Source: Chryseolinea lacunae (GTDB lineage Bacteria; Bacteroidota; Bacteroidia; Cytophagales; Cyclobacteriaceae). From it: DNA of 64,000 bases. The stretch's first letter is position 1. The number at the start of each line of letters is the position of its first letter. Both the position numbers and the translations under genes were made by a program. The stretch spans positions 632,996 to 696,995 of the forward strand of contig NZ_JAERRB010000002.1 of the NCBI RefSeq assembly GCF_016735595.1, given 5' to 3'. Below, in pieces: positions 44,272 to 54,605 of this stretch. Below the pieces are notes generated by a model. That model worked only from the letters and a program-made list of their open reading frames with translations, ran no database searches and was not told where the DNA came from.

Positions 44272-46240
44272 AGTCGCGGGTGATCACAAATTCCACGCGG
44301 CGGTTCAGCTTGCGGTCTTCGTCGGTTTCTTCGCCCACAATAGGTTTGGAGCTTCCGTAGCCGTGCGCATCGATGCGGGCGGCTTCGATCTTGAACTGAT
44401 AGATGAGATAGGCCTTGATGGCATCGGCGCGCGCCTGCGACAACCGGAGATTCGATTCTTCCTTGCCCTGCGAATCGGTGTGGCCCGAGATGTTGAGCTT
44501 GAACTTGGGATGGTCGATCATGAAATTGGCCAGCTTGTCAAGATCCTGGTGCATGGTGGGCAGGATATCGGCCTTGCCGTTTTCGAACTCCAGCGATTTG
44601 AACGCGATGCTGCTTTCAAGCGGATCGGCCTCGCGGTTCATTTCGGTGTCGCCATCCATAAAGAACAATTCTTCGATGCGGAAGAAGTCGTCGCCCTGAA
44701 TGATGAGCAGGTAGTTGCGTTTGTTGATGAGGTTGAAATCGAACGACCCGTCTTCGCGCAAAAACTTCGGCGCCACTTCCACACCCTTGTCCAGGTCTAT
44801 CACCGACACAATGCCCTTGAAAGGTTTCTTGGTTTCGGAATTGATGAGCGACCCTTTCAGTCGCGCCGTGGCGTTGGGCTGAGCTTCCATGGGCACGGGG
44901 AACGAATGCAGGTCGAGGTTGTTGATGTCGTCGGCTGCGGAGCGCGCATAGTAGAGAAAGTGTGACTCGGAGTCGATGGTGAAATAATATTCACTGCCGG
45001 GGCCATTCACCAGCGGGCCAATGTTTTTGGGTTCTTCCCACGCCACACTGAACTTCTGCGCTTTATAGATGTCGAAGTCTCCAAACGTGAGTGGCTGCCC
45101 GTTAGAACTGAAGTAAAGCACATTGAAGGCATGGTGAAAAAACGGACTCACTTCAAAGCCGCGGGTGTTCACAATGGGGCCGAGGTTTTGTGCCCGCTGC
45201 CATGCGCCGGTTTTGTCTTTCACCGAAAAATAGATATCCGAATAGCCAAAGCCGCCGATCCGGTCGGAGGCGAAGAATAGTGTGTCGCCCGAGTGGGAGA
45301 GCGACGGCTGCGAATCCCACGAAATGCTGTTGATGTTGGGCCCAAGATTTTTTACATCGCCAAACGTGCTGTCGGGTTTGAGCACGGCCATGAAGATATC
45401 GCAGCTGCCGTGCGAGTCGGGCGAATTGCAGCGTGCGAAATACAACTGCTTGCCGTCTTTGCTGAGGCAGGCTGAGCCTTCATTGTAGGGTGTGTTGATG
45501 GTCTTGAATTCTTCGGCAAAACCCCAGTTGTTGTCGTCAACTTTCAGGGTGTAGAACAGATCTTCGTTGTAGGTTTTGTTCATCAGGTCCTTGCCCTTGT
45601 TGCGCTTGGAGGTAAACAGCAGCATGTTGTCAACATGGCCAATGGTGGGGCCATAGTCTTCCTTGTCTGAGTTGATGGCCTCGCCCATGTTGAGCAACAC
45701 GCCCTGGGGAGGGCGCAGGGTGTCGATCTCTTTGCGATAGGCCACCAGTTCGTAGTAGTCTTTCAGGGGCACATACAGATCCTTGTCGTTTCGGGTGAGG
45801 GTGTCGAACTCGCTCTTCACCTGTTTGCCGTCAATGGTTTGGGGGAGGTGCTTGAGCACAAGCTTGTAGAGGAGCACGGCTTCGCCGGGAGGGCCCAGTC
45901 GCTGCGATAGTTTGGCCAGGTCCCACAGCAGTTGCGTGTCGCGCGAAAAGTTGTCGGGGCCGAAGTTTTTCACGTAGGGTTTGAGGGCGGCATATTGGCC
46001 TTCGTAGTCGCCAACGGCGGCCAGGGCTTTGATGTGCTGGAGCTTTTCGCGGTCGGTATAGTAGCGGACCTTGACCAGGTTGGGAAATAGAAAGATGTCA
46101 GATTGGCTGTAGCGTGTCAGGCTATCGTCCAACTGAACAACTCCGCCTTTTTTAAATTTCTTCTTCGGCTTCTGGGCCATGAGCGGAGCGTGAGCCACCA
46201 GCCAAAGGGCGGTGATAAAGATTAAAAAGTAGGTTTTCAC
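44270..46240 (-). CDS. OmpA-family protein with PD40/WD40-like repeats
   Basis: A 656-residue exported protein. Signal peptide ends PLMAQ. The first 180 residues are helical, TPR-like. The middle holds beta-propeller PD40-type units (LFTSKRNKGKDLM; ACLSKDGKQLYFARC; SHSGDTLFFASDRIGGFGYS; LYFSSNGQPLTFGDFDIYKA). A carboxypeptidase-regulatory-like beta domain follows (LKGSLINSETKKPFKG), and the C-terminal OmpA domain binds peptidoglycan (ISGHTDSQGKEESNLRLS; NRRVEFVI). Family members with this layout (e.g. PorE-like) include type IX secretion accessory proteins; whether this one is such is uncertain. Confidence 0.88.
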   Translation of the reverse strand: MKTYFLIFITALWLVAHAPLMAQKPKKKFKKGGVVQLDDSLTRYSQSDIFLFPNLVKVRYYTDREKLQHIKALAAVGDYEGQYAALKPYVKNFGPDNFSRDTQLLWDLAKLSQRLGPPGEAVLLYKLVLKHLPQTIDGKQVKSEFDTLTRNDKDLYVPLKDYYELVAYRKEIDTLRPPQGVLLNMGEAINSDKEDYGPTIGHVDNMLLFTSKRNKGKDLMNKTYNEDLFYTLKVDDNNWGFAEEFKTINTPYNEGSACLSKDGKQLYFARCNSPDSHGSCDIFMAVLKPDSTFGDVKNLGPNINSISWDSQPSLSHSGDTLFFASDRIGGFGYSDIYFSVKDKTGAWQRAQNLGPIVNTRGFEVSPFFHHAFNVLYFSSNGQPLTFGDFDIYKAQKFSVAWEEPKNIGPLVNGPGSEYYFTIDSESHFLYYARSAADDINNLDLHSFPVPMEAQPNATARLKGSLINSETKKPFKGIVSVIDLDKGVEVAPKFLREDGSFDFNLINKRNYLLIIQGDDFFRIEELFFMDGDTEMNREADPLESSIAFKSLEFENGKADILPTMHQDLDKLANFMIDHPKFKLNISGHTDSQGKEESNLRLSQARADAIKAYLIYQFKIEAARIDAHGYGSSKPIVGEETDEDRKLNRRVEFVITRD

Positions 46241-46312
46241 GGAACCTTGTTTGGTAAAAAATCACGCCAATCCGATAAAGTTGAGACAATTTTGCTTCTT
46301 TTACAACTCTCT

Positions 46313-46327
46313 TGGCACTACTATTGT
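46313..46327 (+). promoter_or_regulatory. Candidate sigma-54 promoter ahead of lon
   Basis: TGGCAC-TACTA-TTGT fits the -24/-12 pattern TGGCAC-N5-TTGC with one change at the last base. It is about 71 bases ahead of the lon ATG. A GG and a TTG at the key positions with exact spacing are unusual by chance, but no activator gene is visible and rpoN is not in the window. Confidence 0.4.
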
Positions 46328-46397
46328 CCTTTACCCACGCCTGCCCAATTCCCGGCAGCGGGACGCAGGCCCCGTCAGTTTGACATTAAAAGGAACC

Positions 46398-48857
46398 ATG
46401 TTTAAGGCACTACCCATACAACTCGTTCAGGAAGAATCGGATGACCTCATTCAATTGATTAATCCTGAGCAGGACTCCGAACTCAAGCCCGAAGATCTAC
46501 CAGCAGAACTTTCGATTTTGCCCATCAAAAATACCGTATTGTTTCCCGGTGTGGTGATCCCCATCACGGTGGGGCGCCAGAAGTCTATCAAGCTGGTGAA
46601 GAAGGCCTACCAGGGAAATCGCATCATTGGCGTGGTGGCGCAAAAAAACTCGCAGGCCGAAGAGCCCACCATCGAAGACCTCTACCGCGCCGGCACCGTG
46701 GCCCGCATCATCAAAATGCTGGTGCTTCCCGACGGCAACACCACCATCATCATCCAGGGCAAGAACCGTTTCAGCATCAAGGAATTTGTGCAGGAGGAAC
46801 CTTACCTCACTGCCCACATTCAACTTCAACCCGAACCCAAGCTCAACGCCAACAACAAAGAGACCAAGGCGCTGGTGCAGTCGCTGAAAGATGCGGCCAC
46901 CAAAATCCTGAAGCTCAATCCCGAAATTCCCATCGAAGCCCAGGTGGCCCTCGACAACATTTCGAGCATGTCGTTCCTCGTCCATTTTCTGGCATCGAAC
47001 CTCAACGTGGAAGTGGCCGACAAGCAAAAGATATTAGAAACACAAAACCTCATCGACCGCGGCACACTGCTGTTGCAATTCATGCTGAAAGACATCCAGA
47101 TGCTGGAGATCAAGCATGAAATTCAGAAGAAGGTGCACACCGACATCGATCAGCAACAACGCGACTATTTCCTGCGTCAACAAATAAAAGTGTTGCAGGA
47201 CGAGTTGGGCTTTGACGGACCGGACAAGGAAGTTGAAAAACTCCGGAAGCGTGCCGAAAGCAAAGTGTGGCCCAAAACCGTTGAAGACCACTTCAACAAA
47301 GAGCTCGACAAACTATTGCGCATCAACCCGATGGCCGCCGAATATCCCGTGGCCATGAACTACGTGGAGTTTATGCTCGACCTGCCGTGGGGCGACTATA
47401 CCGAAGACGACTTCGATCTGAAGCGCGCCAAGAAAATTCTAGACCACGATCACTTCGGGTTAGAGAAAGTGAAGACGCGCATCCTCGAATACCTCGCCGT
47501 GCTGAAGCTGAAAGGCGACATGCGAGGTCCCATCCTTTGTCTCTATGGACCTCCCGGTGTGGGCAAAACATCGCTGGGCCGTTCCATTGCAAAGGCACTG
47601 CAACGAAAATACATACGCATGTCGCTGGGCGGCGTGCATGATGAAGCGGAAATCCGCGGCCATCGTAAAACCTATGTGGGCGCGATGCCGGGCAAGATCC
47701 TGCAAAACCTCAAGAAGGCACAGTCGTCGAACCCGGTGTTTATACTCGATGAAATCGACAAGGTGAAATCCGATTTCCGTGGCGACCCTTCGTCGGCCAT
47801 GCTGGAAGTGCTGGACCCCGAACAGAACAATACCTTTGGCGATAACTACCTGGAGGTTGAATACGACTTGTCGAAAGTTTTATTCATCGCCACGGCCAAC
47901 GCCCTCGACACCATACATCCCGCGTTGCGCGACCGCATGGAGGTGATTGAAGTGTCGGGCTACACGCTGGAAGAAAAAGTGGAGATCGCCATAAAACACC
48001 TCGTGCCCAAGCAGCTGAAAGAACACGGGCTGCGGACCTCCGATGTGAAAATATCGAGAGCGGCCATCACCAAAGTGGTGAACAGCTACACGCGCGAATC
48101 GGGTGTTCGAAACCTGGAACGCAAAATCGGAACCCTCATCCGCAGCATCGCCAAATCGGTGGCCATGGAAGAGCCCTTCGACAAAATGGTGACGGAAGAA
48201 ACCGTGGTGAAAGTGCTGGGCACAGAAATCTTCGACGAAGAACTGTATCAGGGCAACGACATCGCCGGGGTGGTCACTGGCCTGGCGTGGACACAAGTTG
48301 GAGGGGAAATCCTTTTTGTAGAATCAAGCCTCAGCAAGGGCAAAGGCGCGCTCACCATCTCGGGTCAGCTCGGCGATGTAATGAAAGAATCGGCTGTTGC
48401 CGCGTTGTCGTATCTGAAGTCCAACGCCGAATCGCTCAACATCGACTATCGTATTTTTCAACAATACGACCTGCACATACACGTGCCGGCGGGTGCCGTT
48501 CCCAAAGACGGCCCTTCGGCGGGTATCACCATGTTCACGTCGCTGGCATCCATCTTCACCCAACGCAAAGTGAAAGCAAAGCTGGCCATGACGGGGGAAA
48601 TCACGCTGCGGGGAAAAGTGTTGCCCGTGGGCGGCATCAAAGAAAAAATTCTGGCCGCAAAACGCAGTGGCATCAAAGAACTGGTGCTGAGCAGCAAGAA
48701 CCGTCGCGACATCGAAGAAATCGAAAAACACTACATCAAAGGCCTGGTCTTCCACTATGTCGAATCGGTAGACGAAGTGCTGAAGGTGGCGTTGTTGAAG
48801 GAACAGGTGGAAAAGCCCATGAAGTTTGTCTTTGCCCAGGAGAAGGTTAACGCCTGA
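46398..48857 (+). CDS. lon: ATP-dependent Lon protease
   Basis: An 819-residue LonA-type protease. Substrate-binding LON domain at about 37-235 ([19 protein letters not shown]), helical middle, AAA+ module with Walker A GPPGVGKT (384-391) and Walker B FILDEIDK (D451, E452), then the Ser-Lys protease domain: S707 in [12 protein letters not shown] and the Lys dyad residue K750 in [11 protein letters not shown]. It degrades damaged and regulatory proteins. The ATG at 46398 is chosen; the frame is open from 46251 but those 49 residues are not Lon-like. A sigma-54-like element lies upstream. Confidence 0.97.
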   Translation: MFKALPIQLVQEESDDLIQLINPEQDSELKPEDLPAELSILPIKNTVLFPGVVIPITVGRQKSIKLVKKAYQGNRIIGVVAQKNSQAEEPTIEDLYRAGTVARIIKMLVLPDGNTTIIIQGKNRFSIKEFVQEEPYLTAHIQLQPEPKLNANNKETKALVQSLKDAATKILKLNPEIPIEAQVALDNISSMSFLVHFLASNLNVEVADKQKILETQNLIDRGTLLLQFMLKDIQMLEIKHEIQKKVHTDIDQQQRDYFLRQQIKVLQDELGFDGPDKEVEKLRKRAESKVWPKTVEDHFNKELDKLLRINPMAAEYPVAMNYVEFMLDLPWGDYTEDDFDLKRAKKILDHDHFGLEKVKTRILEYLAVLKLKGDMRGPILCLYGPPGVGKTSLGRSIAKALQRKYIRMSLGGVHDEAEIRGHRKTYVGAMPGKILQNLKKAQSSNPVFILDEIDKVKSDFRGDPSSAMLEVLDPEQNNTFGDNYLEVEYDLSKVLFIATANALDTIHPALRDRMEVIEVSGYTLEEKVEIAIKHLVPKQLKEHGLRTSDVKISRAAITKVVNSYTRESGVRNLERKIGTLIRSIAKSVAMEEPFDKMVTEETVVKVLGTEIFDEELYQGNDIAGVVTGLAWTQVGGEILFVESSLSKGKGALTISGQLGDVMKESAVAALSYLKSNAESLNIDYRIFQQYDLHIHVPAGAVPKDGPSAGITMFTSLASIFTQRKVKAKLAMTGEITLRGKVLPVGGIKEKILAAKRSGIKELVLSSKNRRDIEEIEKHYIKGLVFHYVESVDEVLKVALLKEQVEKPMKFVFAQEKVNA

Positions 48858-48865
48858 AAATTCTT

Positions 48866-48873
48866 ATTTTTGG
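48866..48873 (+). promoter_or_regulatory. -7 element TATTTTTG ahead of porQ
   Basis: A full TAnnTTTG match, 40 bases ahead of the start codon and 9 bases past the lon stop. Confidence 0.55.
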
Positions 48874-48912
48874 GCGTCGTGATAACCCCCACCCATTTGT
48901 AAAGATCAAGGC

Positions 48913-49920
48913 GTGCCCGTGCGGAGAAAACTTTTACTTTACCTGTTGGTGGCTCTAACCACACCTGCGTTTGCGCAGGACGGCGTGCGCAAGTCGTTCG
49001 AGTTTTTGCACATGCCCAACAATGCACGTCAGGCAGCCCTGGGCGGCCCCAATGTTTCGCTGGCCGATCGCGACCTCAACTTCTTTTTCAGCAACCCGGC
49101 CCTCAGCGGCGATTCGCTCGCCGGAACAGCCTCTGCATCCTATCAATTCTATGTGGCCAGTATCGGCCAGGCCACTGTGGCCTACGCGCATAAATTTAAA
49201 AAACTGGGCACGCTCAACTTTGGCGTCCAGCACCTCAACTACGGCACCATTAACGGCTACGACGCCACCGGCGCACCCACCGACGATTTCAAGTCGGGCG
49301 AAACCGTGTTGGTGGTGGGCAAGAGCCACCAGGTGCGGCACTTCCGTTTGGGGGTGAATGTGAAGATGGCGTTCTCCAACATTGCCGGCTATCGCGCCAG
49401 CGCCCTCATGATGGACGTGGGCGGACTGTTTGTTCACCCGTCGCAAGATTTGCGTGTGGGCCTGGCGGTGAAGAACCTTGGCGCCGTGTTGTCGCAATAT
49501 TCGCCCACCAGCAGTGCCACATTGCCCTTCGATGTGCAGTTGGGTGTTACCTTCAAGCCCGAGCACATGCCGCTACGCTTTTCTATAACCGGCTATAACC
49601 TGGCGCGACGCAACGTGATCTACAACGACCCCGACGCCGCGCCCGGATCGTTTGATAAGGTGCTGCGCCGCCTTACCTTTGGAGCCGAGGTGTTGCTGCA
49701 CAAAAATGTGAACGTGCTGCTGGGCTATAACTACCTGGTGCACCAGGAGCTGAAGCTGGCCAATGCCGGGGGAGGCGCGGGCCTCTCGTTCGGATTTTCG
49801 GCGCGCATAAAGTCGGTTGAGTTTGTGTTTAGCCGCGGCGGTTATGTGGTGGGCAATGCGGGCTACACCTTCACCCTTTCTAAAAATATTGATTCACTGT
49901 TGAAGCGAAGAGACCTATGA
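48913..49920 (+). CDS. porQ: Type IX secretion system protein PorQ
   Basis: A 335-residue PorQ-like outer-membrane protein. Signal peptide [20 protein letters not shown] then AQ. The mature protein has the family start [40 protein letters not shown], and the beta-barrel pattern to the end ([19 protein letters not shown]). It is the porin-like PorP/SprF-related group that helps PorZ act at the outer membrane. No ATG is available; GTG 48913 is used, with GTG 48919 as alternative. It overlaps hslU by four bases. Confidence 0.85.
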   Translation: MPVRRKLLLYLLVALTTPAFAQDGVRKSFEFLHMPNNARQAALGGPNVSLADRDLNFFFSNPALSGDSLAGTASASYQFYVASIGQATVAYAHKFKKLGTLNFGVQHLNYGTINGYDATGAPTDDFKSGETVLVVGKSHQVRHFRLGVNVKMAFSNIAGYRASALMMDVGGLFVHPSQDLRVGLAVKNLGAVLSQYSPTSSATLPFDVQLGVTFKPEHMPLRFSITGYNLARRNVIYNDPDAAPGSFDKVLRRLTFGAEVLLHKNVNVLLGYNYLVHQELKLANAGGGAGLSFGFSARIKSVEFVFSRGGYVVGNAGYTFTLSKNIDSLLKRRDL

Positions 49921-51323
49921 TGGATTCAAAATATTTAACACCGAAACAGATCGTTGAAGAGCTTGATAAATACATTATCGGCCAATACGAAGCCAAAAGG
50001 AATGTAGCCATTGCGTTGCGCAACCGCTGGCGCCGCATGAACGTGCAGTCGGATATGCAGGGCGAAATTGTACCCAACAACATTCTTATGATCGGTGCCA
50101 CAGGTGTGGGCAAAACAGAAATTGCGCGCCGTCTTGCAAAAATTGCCGATGCTCCGTTTGTAAAAGTGGAAGCCTCGAAGTTCACCGAAGTGGGCTATGT
50201 GGGCCGCGACGTGGAGAGCATGGTGCGCGACCTTGTGGAGCAAGCCGTGAACCTGGTGAAGGCCAAGAAAAAGGAAGAAGTGAAAGAGAAGGCCGCGCAA
50301 GCCGTGGAGGAGATTATACTCGATGCACTCATACCCCCGATGCGCCAAACGACTATTAAACCGACAACGGGTTTTTCGCAGGGCGAACCGTCGGAATCGG
50401 AAACACCCACCAGCGATGTGGAGCTGAACGAGCGCACGCGTCATCACTTCCGTGAAAAAATCAGGAACGGCGAACTGGAAGACCGCAAGATCGACATCAA
50501 CATCAAGGGCACCGGCGGCAGCAACATCGGCATGGTGGGCGGCGGCATGGTAGACGAAGTGTCGATGATGAATTTGCAGGAGATGATCAACGGCATGATG
50601 CCCAAGAAAAGCCGCAAGCGCAAAGTGACCGTGGCCGAAGCACGCCAGATTTTGCTGGAAGAAGAAGCCGCCAAACTCATCGACATGGATGAAGTGAAGG
50701 AAGAGGCCATCAAGCGCGCCGAAGATGCCGGCATCATTTTTATAGACGAAATAGATAAGATTGCCTCGGGCAGCAAGAAGGGTGGCGGCGGCCCCGACGT
50801 GAGCCGTGAGGGCGTGCAGCGCGATCTGCTTCCCATCGTGGAAGGCAGCACGGTGAATACGAAACACGGCGTCATCAAAACCGACCACGTGTTGTTCATT
50901 GCCGCGGGTGCGTTTCACATTTCAAAACCTTCGGACCTCATTCCCGAATTGCAGGGACGTTTCCCCATCCGCGTGGAGCTTGACAACCTCACCAAGGCCG
51001 ACTTTATCCGCATTCTGAAAGAACCCCGCAATGCACTGACCAAACAATACCAGGCGTTGTTTGCCGCCGAAGGGGTGGACATTGTGTTTACGGAAGACGC
51101 GCTGGAGGAAATTGCCAGCACCGCGTTCGCCATCAACGCCGAAGTGGAGAACATCGGCGCGCGTCGCCTCCACACGGTGATGAGCAAATTGCTGAACGAG
51201 TTTCTCTTCGACGTGCCCGACAAGATTTCGGCAAACGCCCACATTGGCATCAACGCTGTGATGGTGCGCGAGAAATTGAGCGACCTCGTGAAAAACAAAG
51301 ACCTGAGCCAGTTTATTCTTTGA
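49917..51323 (+). CDS. hslU: HslU, ATPase subunit of the HslUV protease
   Basis: A 468-residue AAA+ unfoldase. Start [20 protein letters not shown], Walker A GATGVGKT (60-67), pore loop GYVG (93-96), the inserted I domain (about 110-245), Walker B IIFIDEID (273-280), sensor-type motifs and the C-terminal tail LSQFIL that docks into HslV. The peptidase gene hslV is not adjacent. It starts inside the porQ stop codon, so porQ and hslU are translationally coupled. Confidence 0.96.
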   Translation: MMDSKYLTPKQIVEELDKYIIGQYEAKRNVAIALRNRWRRMNVQSDMQGEIVPNNILMIGATGVGKTEIARRLAKIADAPFVKVEASKFTEVGYVGRDVESMVRDLVEQAVNLVKAKKKEEVKEKAAQAVEEIILDALIPPMRQTTIKPTTGFSQGEPSESETPTSDVELNERTRHHFREKIRNGELEDRKIDINIKGTGGSNIGMVGGGMVDEVSMMNLQEMINGMMPKKSRKRKVTVAEARQILLEEEAAKLIDMDEVKEEAIKRAEDAGIIFIDEIDKIASGSKKGGGGPDVSREGVQRDLLPIVEGSTVNTKHGVIKTDHVLFIAAGAFHISKPSDLIPELQGRFPIRVELDNLTKADFIRILKEPRNALTKQYQALFAAEGVDIVFTEDALEEIASTAFAINAEVENIGARRLHTVMSKLLNEFLFDVPDKISANAHIGINAVMVREKLSDLVKNKDLSQFIL

Positions 51324-51395
51324 TCGGATGCACAGGCTCAACGTTAACTCATATCACGTGCCGTCAAGGCTTTCACCTCAAGGTTTCAAACGGAG

Positions 51396-52454
51396 ATGAA
51401 GGTTGTTGTGTGCATAGGGTTTTGGTTGAGTGCCGTCACGTTGTGGGCACAGGGCGACGCCGAGGTGTCGGTGAGTCCGCGGGAACGGTATGATTCGCTG
51501 CGCGGGATTAACATCAAACGTTATCCCGATCATTTTTTTGTGTGGCCGGTGTTGAAGCAACGGCGGCTCGACTTCACCATGGAAACATTGGCCGCGCCCA
51601 ATCGCAAGGTGGCCTACAAATCGAACCGGCCCTTCGGGTTTGGGATGGGCGTTTATCTCTTCGAGATTGCGGCCGAGCTCACCTTCTCCATTCCGGTAGA
51701 AGAAAAACAAAAAGATCTCTACGGCGAGTCCAAAGCAAGCGACCTGCAACTGAACATCCTGGGCAAGCAATGGGGCCTCGACGTCTATCATCAGAAATAC
51801 AAAGGTTTCTATATCGACGACCCTGCCGATAAAATACCGGCCAACACCCCGTTCCCCCAACGTCCCGACATCGAGACGCGCAACGTGGGGCTGACGGGCA
51901 ACTATGTTTTCAGCAACAAGAAATTTTCGTTTCGCTCGGCCTACAACTTTGCCGAACGCCAGTTGCGCAGCGCAGGTTCGTTCCTGTTGTTCAGTTCGGT
52001 GACGTGGTTCAAAGCGCAGGGCGATTCGGCCATTCTCGGCGAACAGTATGCCGCGGAGTTTGGCGGCGACTCGCACATCATGCAGATTAAGTCCACTACG
52101 TTTGCCATCGCGCCGGGCTATACCTACAGCCTCATTCAACGGGGATTTTTTCTGAACGGCACGCTGGCCGTGGGGCCGGCACACAACTGGCTGTTCTATC
52201 GCCTGGAAGACGGCAGCACAAAAAACGACATCAAGTTTTCGGGTTTCATCACGGCGCGCATTGCCCTGGGCTATAGCGGCGACCGGTTTTTTGGCGGGAT
52301 GAGTTTTGTGACGCAAAATCACACGGCCCAGTTCGACGATGTGAAACTTACCAGCTCCACCGGAACATTCAAGATACTCTTTGGCTATCGCTTCAAAGAG
52401 TTTGGCGTGTTAACAAAACGCGTCCGTGATCTGCCCCGGGCGTTGGGTTTCTAG
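51396..52454 (+). CDS. DUF4421-like outer-membrane beta-barrel protein
   Basis: A 352-residue exported protein. Signal peptide MKVVVCIGFWLSAVTLWAQ. The remainder reads as amphipathic strands (GFGMGVYLFEIAAELTFSIP; NVGLTGNYVFSNKKFSFRSA; FNFAERQLRSAG-like blocks) and fits DUF4421 proteins of Bacteroidota, which are of unknown function. Its stop TAG is directly followed by the stop of the convergent SixA-like gene, leaving no space for a separate terminator. Confidence 0.75.
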   Translation: MKVVVCIGFWLSAVTLWAQGDAEVSVSPRERYDSLRGINIKRYPDHFFVWPVLKQRRLDFTMETLAAPNRKVAYKSNRPFGFGMGVYLFEIAAELTFSIPVEEKQKDLYGESKASDLQLNILGKQWGLDVYHQKYKGFYIDDPADKIPANTPFPQRPDIETRNVGLTGNYVFSNKKFSFRSAYNFAERQLRSAGSFLLFSSVTWFKAQGDSAILGEQYAAEFGGDSHIMQIKSTTFAIAPGYTYSLIQRGFFLNGTLAVGPAHNWLFYRLEDGSTKNDIKFSGFITARIALGYSGDRFFGGMSFVTQNHTAQFDDVKLTSSTGTFKILFGYRFKEFGVLTKRVRDLPRALGF

Positions 52455-52958
52455 CTAGTCTTCCTTGCTCTTGGGGTAGTCGAAGAACAACATCGTGCCT
52501 TTGCCCCAGTTCACATCGCTCCATTTGTCGAAATCAAATTCAAAGGCCACCACGCCGCAGGTCGGCACGTTGTCGATGTCCTGTTCGCGATCCATGAGGG
52601 TGTTCACAAAGTCGGTGAGGCCGGGGTTGTGTCCGAACAGCATCACGGTGTTGAGTTTGTCGTTGAGTTCCTGCACCGTCGAGAGCAGGGTCACTTCGTC
52701 GGCATGATAGAGCGTCTTTTCTTTCTTGATAGAATCCTTTGGAAACTCAAGCACCTTGGCGATGCGCTTGGCGGTGGACAGCGCGCGTTTGGCCGTGCTC
52801 GACACCATGGCATCGGGATGAATGTTCTTTTCTTTGAGACGCTTGCCCATGCGGGGTGCGTCGCGTTTGCCCCGCTCGTTGAGGGGACGGTCGTGGTCTC
52901 CCTGCAGCGGATCTTCCCAGCTGGATTTGGCGTGGCGTATGATGTAGAGTGTTTTCAC
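52455..52958 (-). CDS. SixA-like histidine phosphatase
   Basis: A 167-residue member of the histidine phosphatase (RHG) superfamily. Catalytic RHAKSSWEDP (H9), PLNERGKRDAPRMG, and second histidine H110 in MLFGHNPGL. SixA removes phosphate from histidine phosphotransfer proteins; the exact substrate here is not known. The start is GTG at 52958 (VKTLYIIRH), with no ATG suitable. It is divergent from the LpxL-like gene with only 39 bases between, where TAAATTTA (52963-52970) could act as a shared or facing -7 element. Confidence 0.85.
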   Translation of the reverse strand: MKTLYIIRHAKSSWEDPLQGDHDRPLNERGKRDAPRMGKRLKEKNIHPDAMVSSTAKRALSTAKRIAKVLEFPKDSIKKEKTLYHADEVTLLSTVQELNDKLNTVMLFGHNPGLTDFVNTLMDREQDIDNVPTCGVVAFEFDFDKWSDVNWGKGTMLFFDYPKSKED

Positions 52959-52982
52959 AGCTTAAATTTACTTCTTAAATCT

Positions 52983-52990
52983 TATCTTTG
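52983..52990 (+). promoter_or_regulatory. -7 element TATCTTTG
   Basis: A full TAnnTTTG match only seven bases ahead of the ATG at 52998, predicting a message with almost no leader. Confidence 0.55.
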
Positions 52991-52997
52991 GCCCTTC

Positions 52998-53921
52998 ATG
53001 TCGAATGCTAAAGAAATAAGAAGAAAGATACGGTACGCCATAGTTTACCGATTTGTTAAGTTTTTGATTTCTCTGTCGGCGGCCATGCCCCGCCGCTGGT
53101 GGCTGAAATTCTGCCAAGGGCTGGGACGCATCGCCTACACGTTTGCCACCAAAACGCGTCACCAGGTGCTGGATCACCTGGCGTTTGCTTATGGCCCCGA
53201 ATTGACCCCATCCCAGGTCAAAAAAATGGCCAAGAAAGTGTTCCGCATGCTGGGCGCCAACACCGGCGAGATGCTGCGCGCCACCCGTGTGAAAGACCTG
53301 GCCGGCCTCGAAGCCTTTCTGACAACCGAAGGCCTCGAGCACTATGAAGTGGCCACCAAAAAAGGAAAGGGCGTGATCTTTCTCACGCTGCACATGGGCG
53401 CCTTCGACCTGCAGGTAAGCAACATGGCCCTTCGCGGCCTCAACCCCAACATCATTGGCACACCCCTCAAAGACGAGCGCCTCAACGCCCTGCTGTGGGA
53501 CTATCGAAACAAATATGGCGCCGTGGCCATTGAGCGCGGCCGCGAAACGTTCCGCCTCATCAAGGTGCTGAAATCCGGTGGCTCGGTGGCCCTGCTCATC
53601 GACCAGGACACAAAAGTGAAAAGCCGATTTGTGAACTTCTTTGGCAAACCCGCCGCCACCCCGGTTGGCGCCACCGTGCTGGCCCTGAAGACCGGCGCCG
53701 CCGTTGTGCCCACCTATGTTTACCTCGGGGCCGACGGCCTCCAACACATGCACATCCTCCCCGAAGTGCCCATGAAAATTACCGGCGACGACGAAGTGGA
53801 CATGGTCTACAACACGCAGGTGCTCACCAATTTTATCGAAGCCACCATTCGCCAGCACCCCGAGCAATGGGTGTGGATGCACGAACGCTGGAAAACGAAG
53901 CCGGGAGAGGAGATAAGCTAG
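52998..53921 (+). CDS. LpxL/HtrB-type lipid A acyltransferase
   Basis: A 307-residue lysophospholipid/Kdo-lipid A acyltransferase. An N-terminal hydrophobic segment (VKFLISLSAAMPRRWW), the HX4D catalytic motif in TLHMGAFDLQ (H132, D137), the Arg/Asp block LLIDQDTKVKSRFVNFFG and the C-terminal WVWMHERWKTKP. It adds a secondary acyl chain to lipid A or a related lipid from acyl-ACP at the inner membrane. The ATG at 52998 is chosen; the frame upstream is a shadow of the sixA-like gene. Confidence 0.9.
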   Translation: MSNAKEIRRKIRYAIVYRFVKFLISLSAAMPRRWWLKFCQGLGRIAYTFATKTRHQVLDHLAFAYGPELTPSQVKKMAKKVFRMLGANTGEMLRATRVKDLAGLEAFLTTEGLEHYEVATKKGKGVIFLTLHMGAFDLQVSNMALRGLNPNIIGTPLKDERLNALLWDYRNKYGAVAIERGRETFRLIKVLKSGGSVALLIDQDTKVKSRFVNFFGKPAATPVGATVLALKTGAAVVPTYVYLGADGLQHMHILPEVPMKITGDDEVDMVYNTQVLTNFIEATIRQHPEQWVWMHERWKTKPGEEIS

Positions 53922-54052
53922 GCAAAGCGTCATTTTTGAGCAGGTCCGTTTGGGCGGCGATGGTCGGCCCCCAAAACTCCCGCAAAAGGCGTTTGCACGC
54001 TTACCGCAGGGCTCAACACTTTCGCGAATGCCGTTTAAACTCTTGCGGTAGC
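53922..54052. repeat. Degenerate leader units of the 42-bp repeat
   Basis: From about 53988 the sequence shows worn copies of the downstream unit (GTTTGCACGCTTACCGCAG, GGCTCAACACTTTCGCG, TTGCGGTAGC). No gene is present. Confidence 0.5.
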
Positions 54053-54388
54053 GCTCATGCAAGACGCGCCAGACGTTTGCACTGTCACGGTAGTGCTCAT
54101 GCAAGACACACCAGACGTTTGCACTGACACGGTAGTGCCCATGCAAGACACACCAGACGTTTGCACTGTCACGGTAGTGCTCATGCAAGACACACCAGAC
54201 GTTTACACTGACACGGTAGTGCTCATGCAAGACACACCAGACGTTTGCACTGACACGGTAGTGCTCATGCAAGACACACCAGACGTTTACACTGACACGG
54301 TAGTGCTCATGCAAGACACACCAGACGTTTACACTGACACGGTAAGGCTCATGCAAGACACACCAGACGTTTGCACTGACGTGGTAAG
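54053..54388. repeat. Eight 42-bp tandem repeats
   Basis: Eight head-to-tail units of exactly 42 bases beginning GCTCATGCAAGACACACCAG and ending near CACGGTAGT. Units differ at only a few sites: CGCG/ACAC in unit 1, GCT/GCC in unit 3, TTTG/TTTA and ACTGT/ACTGA in several, with a variant end in the last two. Because 42 is divisible by three, frames on both strands stay open across the array (14-residue periods), so an open frame is not evidence of coding. Degenerate units flank both sides (to about 54451). Confidence 0.92.
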
Positions 54389-54605
54389 CCCCAATACTGG
54401 CACGGTAGTGCTCAATACTGTTGTATATGACGAGAACCTTTGCACGGTAGTGCCCAACCTTGTTGTATATGCCCTCGTGCGACTCTTTACTTAACTGCAA
54501 AGTTTTTTCAGTGTCAGGGCTTACTCTTGCCTTACGGAGCAGTGAAGGGTTCTGTCTCTAAAAGCATTTCGCAGGAACAGAAACTGATTTAGTAATTTTA
54601 AACCA

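Noticed and set aside
54053-54388. CRISPR array
   Set aside because: Units abut with no unique spacers, and there are no cas genes near.
54057-54494. A protein of about 145 residues with 14-residue repeats
   Set aside because: The frame is open only because 42 is a multiple of three; the opposite strand is open too, changes alter amino acids in both, and there is no export signal or promoter.
52968-54500. A long minus-strand frame across the acyltransferase and the array
   Set aside because: It is the shadow of the LpxL-like gene joined to the repeat array; composition is not protein-like.
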